In this document: positions 8,570 to 18,873 of the stretch, piece by piece
Layout: the number at the start of each line of letters is the position of its first letter
How positions within the stretch are numbered: position 1 is the stretch's first letter
Source: an uncultured Pelagibacteraceae bacterium
GTDB lineage: Bacteria; Pseudomonadota; Alphaproteobacteria; Pelagibacterales; Pelagibacteraceae
Reading direction: 5' to 3'
DNA: 64,000 nt
Assembly (NCBI GenBank): GCA_902631535.1
Contig: CACOYX010000001.1
Location: forward strand, 1-64,000
The notes under the pieces: generated by a model
Told to the model about the DNA's origin: nothing
What the model saw: the letters and a program-made list of their open reading frames with translations, nothing else
The model's database searches: none
Translations under genes and position numbers: made by a program

Positions 8570-9640
8570 ATGTTTGAGAATTTTTTTGAAATTCAAAACG
8601 GTAATTTTACCGCCAGTGAAAAAAATAAAGTAAATAATGTCAATCTAATAATTAAAGACCAGGGTGATATAATTTCATTATTAGGTCCTTCTGGTATTGG
8701 AAAAACAACCATATTAAGAACTATTGCTGGATTGCAAAAAATTTCAAAAGGAATGATTATTTTAAAAGGGAAAATTTTATCTTCAGCTAACATAAATATC
8801 GAGCCAGAGGATAGAAATATAGCTTTGTCATTTCAGGATAACTCTTTATTTCCCAATTTTAATGTAATTGATAATATTAATTTTGGAAAAAAAAGAGTAA
8901 ATGGAAATGGTTCTTTTTTAAATGCCTCAGAAATTATAGAGATATTACATATAGAGCCGATTTTAGAAAAATTTCCACATCAAATAAGCGCTGGTGAAGC
9001 ACAAAGAGTATCTTTAGCTAGATCTCTTCTTTCAAAACCGGACTTACTTCTATTAGACGAACCTTTTTCTAATATCGATCAAAATTTGAAGGATGAGATC
9101 CAAGTATCGGTAAAAAAACTATTAAAAAGAATAAATTTAACAACAATTATTGTTACCCATGATTCGTACGAAGCTTTCTCAATGGCAGATAAGTGCGGAA
9201 TAATTTTAGATCAACAGTTAAAACAATATGATGTTCCGTATAATGTTCACCATGAACCAAACTCAATTGAAGTAGCGAATTTTCTAAACAAAGGAGTTTT
9301 CATAGATGTTGAAATAATTGATAGCGAGTGTGCAGTACATAAGTTGAAACATGCAGAACTAGGTGAAATTAGGGGTAAATTATCAAATAAGCTTCCCACA
9401 GGATCTAAAGCTAGATTGCTCTTACAACCTGAAGATTTAATTCATGATGATCAAAGCAAATTAAAATTAGAGGTAGTGGATAGAAAATTTAGAGGAACAA
9501 ATTTTATATATACTTTAAAAACTAAAACGGGTGTACATTTACCTGTTTCTGTACACTCTCATCACATCCATCAGCATGAGGAGAATGAAAAATTTGGTGT
9601 TCAATCTCCGATTTATATTGACCACTTAGTATGTTTTTAA
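8570..9640 (+). CDS. Ferric iron ABC transporter ATP-binding protein (FbpC/SfuC type)
   Basis: Walker A GPSGIGKTT, signature ISAGEAQRVSLAR, Walker B LLLLDEPFSNID, C-terminal TOBE-like region. Confidence 0.92.
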   Translation: MFENFFEIQNGNFTASEKNKVNNVNLIIKDQGDIISLLGPSGIGKTTILRTIAGLQKISKGMIILKGKILSSANINIEPEDRNIALSFQDNSLFPNFNVIDNINFGKKRVNGNGSFLNASEIIEILHIEPILEKFPHQISAGEAQRVSLARSLLSKPDLLLLDEPFSNIDQNLKDEIQVSVKKLLKRINLTTIIVTHDSYEAFSMADKCGIILDQQLKQYDVPYNVHHEPNSIEVANFLNKGVFIDVEIIDSECAVHKLKHAELGEIRGKLSNKLPTGSKARLLLQPEDLIHDDQSKLKLEVVDRKFRGTNFIYTLKTKTGVHLPVSVHSHHIHQHEENEKFGVQSPIYIDHLVCF

Positions 9641-9659
9641 GTAAATATAATATTATTTG

Positions 9660-9736
9660 GCGCCCTTAGCTCAGCTGGATAGAGCATCGGTTTTCTAAAC
9701 CGAGGGTCGTAGGTTCGAATCCTTCAGGGCGCGCCA
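9660..9736 (+). tRNA. tRNA-Arg(TCT)
   Basis: GCGCCCT...AGGGCGC acceptor stem, GGTTCGAATCC T-arm, anticodon loop TTTCTAA, encoded CCA. Confidence 0.95.
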
Positions 9737-9745
9737 ACTCGAAAT

Positions 9746-10813
9746 ATGAAAAGTTATAAAATAGCATCTATCGCAGGAGACGGGATTGGTAAGGAAGTTC
9801 TACCTGAAAGTTTAAAGATATTAAAAGAAACTGCTAAAAAACATCAATTTAAAATTCAATTTGATGAATTTGAATTTGCTTCTTGTGAATACTATCAAAA
9901 GCACGGAAAAATGCTTCCTGAAGATTGGAAAGAAAAAATTGGATCTCATGATGCAATTTTTTTTGGAGCAGTAGGAGATCCAGTTAAAGTTCCTGATCAT
10001 ATCAGCTTATGGGGATCTTTATTAAAATTTAGGAGGGAATTTGATCAGTACGTTAACGTTAGACCTATAAAACTTTTTCCAGGTATTAATTCACCATTAG
10101 TTAATAAAAAACCTGGAGATATTGACATTATTATAGTTAGAGAAAATTCAGAGGGAGAGTATTCATCTGTAGGTGGGAGGATGTTTAAAAATACTGATCG
10201 TGAGATAGCTATTCAAGAAACTATAATGTCGTCACATGGAATAGATAGAGTACAAAAATTTGCGTTTGAAATAGCCAAGAAAAGGAAAAGAAAAAAGTTA
10301 ACTAATGCTACAAAATCAAATGGAATTTCAATTACTATGCCATTTTGGGATGAACGATTTAATAAAATGAAAAAAAAATATCCAGAAATTAAAACCGACC
10401 AATTTCATATAGACATTTTAGTTGCTAGATTTGTTCTTAATCCTGAATGGTTTGATGTAGTTGTTGCCTCAAATTTATTTGGAGATATTTTATCTGATTT
10501 AGGTCCTGCCTGCACCGGCACCATAGGTATTGCTCCATCGGGGAATATAAATCCTGAAAATAAATATCCATCTTTATTTGAGCCTGTTCACGGCTCAGCA
10601 CCAGATATAGCTGGAAAAGGAATAGCTAATCCAATCGGTCAAATATGGTCAGGTGCATTGATGTTTGATCATTTGGGAGAGAAAGAAGCTGCAAAATCTA
10701 TATTAAATTCAATTGAAAAAACTTTGGCTATTAAAGAAAATAGAACGAAAGACTTACAAGGTTCAAGTAGTACAGTCCAGTGCGCAAAAGCAGTTTTAGA
10801 TAACTTAAACTAG
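9746..10813 (+). CDS. Tartrate/D-malate dehydrogenase-type isocitrate/isopropylmalate dehydrogenase family protein
   Basis: AGDGIGKEVLPE, VRPIKLFPG, IIVRENSEGEYSSVGGR, NLFGDILSDLGPA, FEPVHGSAPDIAGKGIANP. Confidence 0.85.
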   Translation: MKSYKIASIAGDGIGKEVLPESLKILKETAKKHQFKIQFDEFEFASCEYYQKHGKMLPEDWKEKIGSHDAIFFGAVGDPVKVPDHISLWGSLLKFRREFDQYVNVRPIKLFPGINSPLVNKKPGDIDIIIVRENSEGEYSSVGGRMFKNTDREIAIQETIMSSHGIDRVQKFAFEIAKKRKRKKLTNATKSNGISITMPFWDERFNKMKKKYPEIKTDQFHIDILVARFVLNPEWFDVVVASNLFGDILSDLGPACTGTIGIAPSGNINPENKYPSLFEPVHGSAPDIAGKGIANPIGQIWSGALMFDHLGEKEAAKSILNSIEKTLAIKENRTKDLQGSSSTVQCAKAVLDNLN

Positions 10814-11851
10814 ATGCAAAGAAAAAATTTACAAGATTCATTTAAAGAATTTTGTAAACAAAATAAACTTGAAGTTAATATTAATCAAATAGAAATTATA
10901 AATTTAATAGAGAGATTTTTTAATAATAAAAGATCTTTTTTAAGTAGATTTTTTAAAAAAAAAGAAAAACTTTGTTTTTACCTTTATGGAAAAGTTGGCG
11001 TAGGTAAAACAATGTTACTTGATTTCGCATATGACAGGTTAGAAATTAGAAAACATAGGCAACATTTCAATGAGTTTATGATAAATTTTCATGATTTTAG
11101 ACACAAAAAAAAGGATAATAACTCATTAACTGCTTTCGTAAAAAATCTTAAGAAAAAATTTGATTTAATCTATTTAGATGAATTTCAAGTAACCAATATC
11201 GTTGACGCAATGATATTAGGAAAATTATTTAAAGTTATTTTTGAAGAAAAAATTAAAATAATGATTACCACAAATATTAAGCTAAATGACCTTTATAAAG
11301 ATGGATTACAAAGAGATCAATTTTTACCTTTTATTTCAATTATAAAAAAATTTTCTATACAAGAAGAGCTAATAATAAAAGACGATTACAGAACAAAAAA
11401 TTATAAAAATATTCAAGAAATATTTTTCCCTCTTAATGAAAAAACTTCTTTTAAAATTAACATAAGATTTCACGAATTAACTAAAAACAAAACTAAAGAA
11501 AGAAAAATAGTAAAAACTAAAGGAAGAGATTTTATAATTGAAAATTTTTTTTATGGTATAGCAAGATTTGAATTTAAAGATCTATGTGATAAAAATTTAG
11601 GAGCTGAGGATTACATTAATATATCTAATATTTGTAAACATATATTCATTGAAAATATTCCATTATTTGACGATTTAAATTCTAACCAACAACTAAGATT
11701 TATCACTTTAATTGATATATTTTATGAAAAAAAAATTAGACTAACTTTATCTATTGAAAAAAATCTGGATAATTTAAGCACTTCGAATAAACACTCAGAG
11801 ATTTTCAAAAGAACAGTAAGTAGATTGTTTGAGATGACGAAGAGTCCCTAA
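10814..11851 (+). CDS. zapE: AFG1/ZapE-family ATPase
   Basis: YLYGKVGVGKTMLLD Walker A, LIYLDEFQVTNIVDAMIL, TTNIKLNDLYKDGLQRDQFLPFI. Confidence 0.88.
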   Translation: MQRKNLQDSFKEFCKQNKLEVNINQIEIINLIERFFNNKRSFLSRFFKKKEKLCFYLYGKVGVGKTMLLDFAYDRLEIRKHRQHFNEFMINFHDFRHKKKDNNSLTAFVKNLKKKFDLIYLDEFQVTNIVDAMILGKLFKVIFEEKIKIMITTNIKLNDLYKDGLQRDQFLPFISIIKKFSIQEELIIKDDYRTKNYKNIQEIFFPLNEKTSFKINIRFHELTKNKTKERKIVKTKGRDFIIENFFYGIARFEFKDLCDKNLGAEDYINISNICKHIFIENIPLFDDLNSNQQLRFITLIDIFYEKKIRLTLSIEKNLDNLSTSNKHSEIFKRTVSRLFEMTKSP

Positions 11852-11957
11852 TTCTAAGTAGTATTATCATATATATTGGAAGTGATTAATGAATTGCTCT
11901 ATATTTAGTACCTGCTTAAAATTGTAATTCGAACCAAAAAAGATAATAATTCATTCG

Positions 11958-11993
11958 TTTTGAAACATCGTTTCAAAAATATTGTTAACAATA
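11958..11993. promoter_or_regulatory. Two perfect palindromes upstream of aapJ
   Basis: TTTTGAAAC-ATC-GTTTCAAAA (11958-11978) and TATTGTTAACAATA (11980-11993). Confidence 0.6.
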
Positions 11994-12020
11994 ATAATAA
12001 CTAAAGAGGATTATAATAAT

Positions 12021-13067
12021 ATGATCAAATCAATCAAAACTTGGATTTTCGTTGGATTTGCATCTTTGCTTTTAGTCGCTTGCGGCCAAGGCGGAGGTGG
12101 AGCTGGTTCAAAAAAATCTAAAACTTTAGACAATACTAAGAAAGCTGGTTTTGTGAAATGTGGTGTTTCACAAGGACTACCTGGTTTCTCTAATGCTGAT
12201 GCATCAGGAAATTGGTCAGGTATTGACGTAGATGTATGTAGAGCTGTAGCTGCTGCCGTATTAGGTGATGCAGACAAGGTTAAATATACTCCGTTAAGTG
12301 CTAAAGAAAGATTTACGGCTTTAACATCAGGTGAAATCGATGTTCTTGCACGTAACACTACTTGGACATTATCAAGGGATGCTGACATTGGTTTAACTTT
12401 TGTTGGTGTAAACTTTTATGATGGTCAAGGTTTCATGGTGAGAAAAAATTCTGGAATTAATTCTGTGAATGATTTCAAAAACGGTATTTCTGCTTGTACA
12501 AACACAGGTACGACTACTGAGCTTAACATGAGAGACTTCTTTAATTCTAAAAACATAAGCTACGAACCAATCGCTTTTGAAAAAGCGGATGAAGTGGTAC
12601 AAGCTTATGATGCTGGAAGATGTGATACTTACACTACAGATAAATCTGGTTTAGCGGCACAAAGAACTAAAATGTCAAATCCAGACGAACACAAAGTATT
12701 ACCTGAAACGATCTCCAAAGAACCATTAGGTCCTGTTGTAAGACAAGGGGATGCAGTATGGGAAGATATTGTAAGATGGTCTCTAAATACTATGATCGAA
12801 GCTGAAGAATATGGTGTTAATTCATCAAACGCTTCAAGCCTAAAAGACTCTGAAAACCCTGCAATCAAAAGATTAGTAGGATCTGAAGGAGAATTAGGTG
12901 CAGCATTCGGTTTAGATAACGAGTGGAGCTTAAGAATTATCGAGCAAGTTGGTAACTACGGTGAAAGCTATAAAAAACACATAGCTGATACTGGAATTTT
13001 ACCTAATAGAGGTCCTAATCAATTATGGACTAAAGGTGGAATTCTTTACGTACCACCAGCAAGATAA
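12021..13067 (+). CDS. aapJ: General L-amino acid ABC transporter substrate-binding protein
   Basis: Lipoprotein-like signal (LLLVACGQ), KAGFVKCGVSQGLPGFSNADASGNWSGIDVDVCRAVAAAVLGD; ATG 12021 with AGAGGA preferred over the track TTG start at 11982. Confidence 0.93.
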   Translation: MIKSIKTWIFVGFASLLLVACGQGGGGAGSKKSKTLDNTKKAGFVKCGVSQGLPGFSNADASGNWSGIDVDVCRAVAAAVLGDADKVKYTPLSAKERFTALTSGEIDVLARNTTWTLSRDADIGLTFVGVNFYDGQGFMVRKNSGINSVNDFKNGISACTNTGTTTELNMRDFFNSKNISYEPIAFEKADEVVQAYDAGRCDTYTTDKSGLAAQRTKMSNPDEHKVLPETISKEPLGPVVRQGDAVWEDIVRWSLNTMIEAEEYGVNSSNASSLKDSENPAIKRLVGSEGELGAAFGLDNEWSLRIIEQVGNYGESYKKHIADTGILPNRGPNQLWTKGGILYVPPAR

Positions 13068-13081
13068 TTGCTAATAAAATT

Positions 13082-13114
13082 AAAAAGGGCTGGATTTATC
13101 TGGCCCTTTTTTTT
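13082..13114 (+). terminator. Rho-independent terminator/attenuator between aapJ and aapQ
   Basis: AAAAAGGGC...GCCCTTTTTTTT stem followed by T-run. Confidence 0.8.
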
Positions 13115-13126
13115 ACTCTCAAAATA

Positions 13127-14302
13127 ATGATTTTTAAAAAATTCAATATTGAAAACAAAAAAGCAAGAGATTTAATCCCTCAAGCAATAACTGTTTTAGC
13201 TTTACTGTCTGTAATTATTTATTTTGCTACTAATGCTCAAATTAACATGGGCAATAGAGGAATATCATTTGGTTTTGGTTTTTTAAATCAAGAAGCATCA
13301 TTTGATATTACATTTTCAATGATCGAGTATGATGGTTCGCACTCGTATGGGAGAGCATTTTTAGTAGGCTTATTAAATACAATTTTAGTCTCAGTAATAG
13401 GAATATTTTTTGCAACAATTATTGGAGTAGTAGTAGGAGTATCAAGATTATCAGATAATTATTTAATAGCTAAAGTAGCTGAGTGGTATGTAGAAATCTT
13501 TAGAAATATACCTTTGATTTTACAAATTTTTTTCTGGTATTTCGCTGCTTTACGAGCACTTCCTTTGCCTGAAAACGGTATAAGTTTTAATGACATATCA
13601 TTTTTAACGATTAAAGGCTGGTATGTACCAAAATTTATATGGACTAATTTTAATATTTTTCTTTTATCAGTTATAGCTGCGTTTATTGCAATTTATTTTA
13701 TTAATTCTTACGCAACTAAACAAAGAGAACAATTTGGAAAACAGCTGCCAGCAACATCTATCTCTTTAGCGACATTGATATTGATACCTTTAATTACATT
13801 TCTTTTTCTAGGAGTCTCTCTCACTTTTGAATATCCAGTTTTAAAACAATTATCATCAACAGTTTATACTTATGAAGGTGGAGTAAGTATAATTCCAGAA
13901 TTAATTGCACTAGCTTTAGCTTTATCGATGTACACAGCAACATTCATTGCTGAAAATGTCAGAGCTGGAATATTGGGAGTAGGCAAAGGTCAAAAAGAAG
14001 CTGCAGCAAGCATAGGATTGAATAAAAACCAAATTTTAAAACTTGTAGTAATGCCTCAAGCATTAAGAATTATTATTCCACCAACTACAAATCAATATTT
14101 AAACTTAACGAAAAATTCCTCTTTGGCAGCGGCTATAGCTTACCCAGATATAGTACTAGTTTTTGCTGGAACTGCCTTAATGCAAACAGGAAGAGCTATT
14201 GAAATAATTTCAATCACTATGCTTACTTATTTAACTTTAAGTATCTCAATTTCAATGTTTATGAATTGGTATAACAAAAAAATGGCTATCAAGGAAAAAT
14301 AA
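13127..14302 (+). CDS. aapQ: General L-amino acid ABC transporter permease
   Basis: EIFRNIPLILQIFFWYF, AENVRAGILGVGKGQKEAAASIGL, position in aap operon. Confidence 0.92.
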   Translation: MIFKKFNIENKKARDLIPQAITVLALLSVIIYFATNAQINMGNRGISFGFGFLNQEASFDITFSMIEYDGSHSYGRAFLVGLLNTILVSVIGIFFATIIGVVVGVSRLSDNYLIAKVAEWYVEIFRNIPLILQIFFWYFAALRALPLPENGISFNDISFLTIKGWYVPKFIWTNFNIFLLSVIAAFIAIYFINSYATKQREQFGKQLPATSISLATLILIPLITFLFLGVSLTFEYPVLKQLSSTVYTYEGGVSIIPELIALALALSMYTATFIAENVRAGILGVGKGQKEAAASIGLNKNQILKLVVMPQALRIIIPPTTNQYLNLTKNSSLAAAIAYPDIVLVFAGTALMQTGRAIEIISITMLTYLTLSISISMFMNWYNKKMAIKEK

Positions 14303-15555
14303 TGAATTTAATTGCAAAACCTTCAAAAGATAATATTAAAACTTATGTTCCTATAGGTTTATTTCTTGTCTCTTTAAGTTTTTTAGATGTTTTTATTAAT
14401 GCTTTTTTTAATTTAAATTTAATGGGTTTTTTGCCTTCTCAATTAAGCTATTTTCTACCGTTGATATTAGGCTTTATTGGATTTTATCTTATCAGAATTG
14501 AATTTAGCGGTGTTCATTCTTTAGATGTTTTAAATAAAAATATAAATTCTAATAATTTTAATGCTTTATTAACACTTTTCACAATTTTTATTATTATAAA
14601 ATCCATTCCTCCAATGTTGGACTGGTTTATTTTAGAGGCTAATTTTGTAGGTAATTCAAAAGATGACTGCACAGGCGATGGAGCTTGTTGGGTTTTTATA
14701 AAAGTTTGGTTCAATAGGTTTATGTATGGTCTTTATCCTGACGCGGAACAATGGAGAATAAATACAGCTTTTTTAATCCTATTTGCTGTTGTAGGAGCTT
14801 CATTTTTTGTATCTGAAAAACTTAAAAAGTACTTTGTTTTATTCTTGGTTTTTGTTTTTCCATTCTTAGGAATTAAACTTATTTCGGGTGGAAGTTTTGG
14901 ACTTGAGTATGTAGAAAGTGCAGCTTGGGGAGGACTTTCATTAACTTTTATTATTTCTGCTTTCGCAATACTTTTTTGTTTTCCGATTGGTGTAATTTTA
15001 GCTTTAGGAAGAAGATCATCCCTGCCAGCAATAAAATATATTTCTATAGGTTTTATAGAACTTTGGAGAGGTGTTCCTCTAATTACCGTTTTATTTATGT
15101 CAGCTGTAATGTTTCCTATGTTTTTACCTGATGGTACTTTTATTGATAAATTAATTAGAGTTTTGATAGCAATTACATTATTTGAAGCTGCATATATGGC
15201 TGAAGTTGTTAGAGGAGGATTACAAGCTTTGCCAAAAGGTCAATATGAAGCGGCTAAGTCTTTAGGAATGGGATATTGGAGAATGAATGCCCTTATTATA
15301 TTGCCTCAAGCTCTTAAATTAGTGATACCAGGAATAGCAAATACTCTTTTGGCACTTGTAAAAGACACACCATTAATTTTTGTTGTAGGGTTGATGGAAC
15401 TGGCAGGTATGATAGGTTTAGCAAAAACTAATCCTAAATGGCTTGGGATGGCAATGGAGGGCTATGTTTTTGCAGGTTTAGTTTTTTGGATAATATGCTA
15501 TGCAATGAGTAGATACAGTCAAAACTTAGAGAAAAAACTAAGCACAGAAAGATAA
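14302..15555 (+). CDS. aapM: General L-amino acid ABC transporter permease
   Basis: [41 protein letters not shown]. Confidence 0.92.
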   Translation: MNLIAKPSKDNIKTYVPIGLFLVSLSFLDVFINAFFNLNLMGFLPSQLSYFLPLILGFIGFYLIRIEFSGVHSLDVLNKNINSNNFNALLTLFTIFIIIKSIPPMLDWFILEANFVGNSKDDCTGDGACWVFIKVWFNRFMYGLYPDAEQWRINTAFLILFAVVGASFFVSEKLKKYFVLFLVFVFPFLGIKLISGGSFGLEYVESAAWGGLSLTFIISAFAILFCFPIGVILALGRRSSLPAIKYISIGFIELWRGVPLITVLFMSAVMFPMFLPDGTFIDKLIRVLIAITLFEAAYMAEVVRGGLQALPKGQYEAAKSLGMGYWRMNALIILPQALKLVIPGIANTLLALVKDTPLIFVVGLMELAGMIGLAKTNPKWLGMAMEGYVFAGLVFWIICYAMSRYSQNLEKKLSTER

Positions 15556-15557
15556 CA

Positions 15558-16289
15558 ATGGGAAAAATAATCGAATTAAAAAATGTAAACAAATGGTTTG
15601 ATAAATTTCAAGTTCTTAAGGACATAGATCTTGAGGTGTCTCCACAAGAAAAAATAGTTATATGCGGACCTTCTGGATCTGGTAAATCAACGTTAATTAG
15701 ATGTATTAATAGATTAGAAGAGCATCAAGAAGGAAATATTATTGTTGATGGCACTGAACTTTCTGAAAGTACAAAAAATATTGAAAAAATAAGAGCTGAA
15801 GTTGGAATGGTATTCCAACAGTTTAATTTATTTCCTCACTTATCTATCTTAGACAATTGTTCTTTGGCACCTATATGGGTAAAAAAACTTCCAAAAAAAC
15901 AAGCTGAAGAAATCGCAATGAATAATTTAAAAAGGGTTCAAATTGATGATCAAGCTTTAAAATTCCCAGGACAACTTTCAGGTGGCCAACAACAACGTGC
16001 AGCGATAGCAAGAGCATTGTGTATGGAACCTAAAATTATGCTATTCGATGAACCAACATCTGCACTTGATCCAGAAATGATAAAAGAAGTTTTAGATGTA
16101 ATGGTTGATTTAGCAAAAGGAGGAATGACTATGATAGTTGTAACACACGAGATGGGTTTTGCTAAGGAAGTTGCAGACTACATGATTTTTATGGATGAAG
16201 GTAAAATTGTAGAGAGAGCAAAAACACAAGAATTTTTTGAAAATCCTAAATCTGAACGTACGAAACTTTTCTTAAGTCAAATCCTATAA
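15558..16289 (+). CDS. aapP: General L-amino acid ABC transporter ATP-binding protein
   Basis: [43 protein letters not shown]. Confidence 0.95.
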   Translation: MGKIIELKNVNKWFDKFQVLKDIDLEVSPQEKIVICGPSGSGKSTLIRCINRLEEHQEGNIIVDGTELSESTKNIEKIRAEVGMVFQQFNLFPHLSILDNCSLAPIWVKKLPKKQAEEIAMNNLKRVQIDDQALKFPGQLSGGQQQRAAIARALCMEPKIMLFDEPTSALDPEMIKEVLDVMVDLAKGGMTMIVVTHEMGFAKEVADYMIFMDEGKIVERAKTQEFFENPKSERTKLFLSQIL

Positions 16290-17279
16290 CCATTTAGGTA
16301 TTGGTAAATTTTTACTCTCTAAAAATTTTTTGTTGAATATTTTACTAGCATACCTTTTTCCATGATCACATAAAATTGTAACAATAGTTTTACCTGGACC
16401 CATTTTCTTTGCAAGTTTAATTGCACCAGCTATATTTATTCCAGATGAACCACCTAACACGATTTTTTGTTTTTCTATTAAATCATAAACTAAATTTAAA
16501 GCCTCGGCGTCATCTGTTTGGAAAGCATCATCAACTAAAGCCTTTTCAAAATTTTTTGTTATTCTTCCAGTTCCAATACCTTCTGTTATTGAATTACCTG
16601 CGCTTTCAAGTTTATCATTCTTAATATAAGAGTATAGAGAAGAGCCCATAGGGTCTGAAAGAGCAATTTTAATATTTTTATTTTTATCTTTAAGTCCTAT
16701 TGAAATACCTGCTAAAGTTCCACCTGTTCCAACTGCGCATGTAAAGCCATCAACTTTACCAGCTGTCTGATCCCAAATTTCCTTTGCTGTTGTTTGAATA
16801 TGAGATTCTGTATTAACTATATTATCAAATTGATTTGCCCAATATACACCATTTGGATTATTTTTACTAAGATCATTGGCAATTTTTTTCGATTGCTTTA
16901 TATAATTTTTAGGATTACTGAATGGAACTGCGTCTACCTCAATTAATTCAGCTCCTAATTTTTTTAAAGTTTCTTTTTTTTCTATTGATTGAGTGTTTGG
17001 TATTACAATTTTTAATTTTAAACCATATTCTTTGCACACTATACCTAAACCTATTCCAGTATTACCAGCTGTACCCTCTACAATTGTACCACCTTTAGAT
17101 ACAAGTTTTCTTTTTAATGCATCTTGGACTATGAATAAAGCTGCTCTATCTTTAACAGACTCACCAGGATTAAAATACTCGGCCTTACCATAGATATTAC
17201 AACCTGTTAATTCTGAGGCTTGTTTTAATTTAACTAATGGTGTATTTCCAATCTGAGATAAAATTGTATTAGTGTCCAT
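16284..17279 (-). CDS. cysK: Cysteine synthase family PLP enzyme
   Basis: [55 protein letters not shown]. Confidence 0.88.
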   Translation of the reverse strand: MDTNTILSQIGNTPLVKLKQASELTGCNIYGKAEYFNPGESVKDRAALFIVQDALKRKLVSKGGTIVEGTAGNTGIGLGIVCKEYGLKLKIVIPNTQSIEKKETLKKLGAELIEVDAVPFSNPKNYIKQSKKIANDLSKNNPNGVYWANQFDNIVNTESHIQTTAKEIWDQTAGKVDGFTCAVGTGGTLAGISIGLKDKNKNIKIALSDPMGSSLYSYIKNDKLESAGNSITEGIGTGRITKNFEKALVDDAFQTDDAEALNLVYDLIEKQKIVLGGSSGINIAGAIKLAKKMGPGKTIVTILCDHGKRYASKIFNKKFLESKNLPIPKWL

Positions 17280-17291
17280 ATCATTAAATAT

Positions 17292-17975
17292 ATGAAAAAA
17301 TTTATACTTTCAATTGCATTCTTTTTGTTGCCAATTATTGAGTCTACAAGCCATGTAGATCATTATTCAAAATATAACTACTTAGAGTACGAGTTATTTA
17401 GAAATAATAATTCAATTGGATATCATAGGTACGATTTTAAAAGAGATGGTAAAAATCTTTCAATTCAAAGTGAGGTGAGTTTTAAAATTACTAAAATGGG
17501 TGTTAATTTATATAAATACTTTGCTAAAAGTGAGGAAAATTACAATAATGGTATATTCCAGAATTATACGTCAAAAACAAAGCAAAATAAAAAAGATAGA
17601 TACGTGAATATCAAATTAGATCAAAAAGAAAATCTTTTAATAATTGATGGATCTTCCTACAAGGGAAAAGCCGACAAAAATTATATTGTAGGAACCTGGT
17701 GGAACCATGAAATAATAAAAAAAAAAGCTCAGATAAGCGGTATTTCTGGAAGAATTATTGAACAAACTGTAACTTTTGTTGGCAAAGAAGATGTAAAAAT
17801 AGAAGACAAAATTTATAAAACATTACGTTTTAATTTTAAATCTACTGATAAGACTTTGCCAGATAGCAAAAAATTAAATACAGATATCTGGTATGAGGAA
17901 AACACATACTTATGGGTAAAGGCTGCTTTCGATAAAACAGGTTATTGGGAATATAGGCTTAAAAAAGTTAATTAA
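17292..17975 (+). CDS. Secreted hypothetical protein (DUF3108/DUF6134-like)
   Basis: Signal peptide; YELFRNNNSIGYHRYDFKRDGKNLSI pattern. Confidence 0.5.
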   Translation: MKKFILSIAFFLLPIIESTSHVDHYSKYNYLEYELFRNNNSIGYHRYDFKRDGKNLSIQSEVSFKITKMGVNLYKYFAKSEENYNNGIFQNYTSKTKQNKKDRYVNIKLDQKENLLIIDGSSYKGKADKNYIVGTWWNHEIIKKKAQISGISGRIIEQTVTFVGKEDVKIEDKIYKTLRFNFKSTDKTLPDSKKLNTDIWYEENTYLWVKAAFDKTGYWEYRLKKVN

Positions 17976-18091
17976 TTTAAGTTTAGGTCGAAATTTTTTG
18001 AGTTTAGTCAATAGGTAAAATGAATATTTTTAAGGTTTTTTTTATGATTAATTTTTTTTTTTTGGGTATTGCTAAAAACATCATAATAAGG

Positions 18092-18104
18092 TTCTATAAT
18101 AGAA
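18092..18104. promoter_or_regulatory. Palindrome overlapping putative -10 of XRE regulator gene
   Basis: TTCTAT-A-ATAGAA (13-bp palindrome) contains TATAAT at 18095-18100. Confidence 0.45.
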
Positions 18105-18118
18105 AATAGGGAGTTCTA

Positions 18119-18484
18119 ATGGAAGAAAATTTCAATATTCATCTCGGTAAAAAGTTAAGAATGAGAAGACTTTCCTTAGGTCTTACTCAAACAAAAGTCG
18201 CTCAGGCAATAAACGTAACGTTTCAACAAATTCAAAAATACGAAAAAGGTACTAACGGTGTAAGTTCAAATAGATTGATGCAATTATCTCAATTTTTAAA
18301 AGTTCCAATTATTTATTTTTTTGAAGATTATAAAGAATTTAAAGATGCAAATTTTAATGATGAGAGTAACGAAGATTTAAACTACTCTTTTTTAAGTAGA
18401 ACCTTTTCAGCTTTGTCAAAAATCCAAAAAGATAAAATTTTACAAATTTTAAATAATACTACTAAAATTGAAAAAGTCGGATAA
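18119..18484 (+). CDS. XRE-family HTH transcriptional regulator
   Basis: LGKKLRMRRLSLGLTQTKVAQAINVTFQQIQKYEKGTNGVSSNRLMQLSQFLKV. Confidence 0.92.
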   Translation: MEENFNIHLGKKLRMRRLSLGLTQTKVAQAINVTFQQIQKYEKGTNGVSSNRLMQLSQFLKVPIIYFFEDYKEFKDANFNDESNEDLNYSFLSRTFSALSKIQKDKILQILNNTTKIEKVG

Positions 18485-18485
18485 G

Positions 18486-18561
18486 TGGCTCCTCGGGCAG
18501 GACTCGAACCTGCGACCAATTGATTAACAGTCAACTGCTCTACCAACTGAGCTACCGAGGA
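18486..18561 (-). tRNA. tRNA-Asn(GTT)
   Basis: Reverse complement TCCTCGGTAGCTCAG...CTGTTAA...GGTTCGAGTCC...CCGAGGAGCCA. Confidence 0.95.
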
Positions 18562-18609
18562 ATAAATGGCAACATACTTTTTTTAATTAAATAAAACAAC
18601 TTAATTTTT

Positions 18610-18683
18610 TGGAGGCCACGCCCAGAATCGAACTGGGATAAAAGGATTTGCAATCCTCTGCGTAACCATTCCGCCACGTGGCC
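18610..18683 (-). tRNA. tRNA-Cys(GCA)
   Basis: Reverse complement GGCCACGTGGCGGAATGGTTACGCAGAGGATTGCAAATCC...GTTCGATTC...CGTGGCCTCCA. Confidence 0.94.
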
Positions 18684-18873
18684 AATTTTAATATTATAAT
18701 TAAATCTCAATAAGATTTGTAAATATCAAAAATATAGGTATTTCTACTATATTGATTAATAGAAAAAAACTTAAAAAAATGACTATATCGTTTTAATAGG
18801 ATTAAATTACGTAAAAAAAAACATTAAAAGCTAAATATCAATAGTATAATTTTAAACTTAAAGTTAATAGATC

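Noticed and set aside
12011-12388. Antisense 125-aa ORF opposite aapJ
   Set aside because: Fully inside a confidently identified CDS; no recognisable protein signature.
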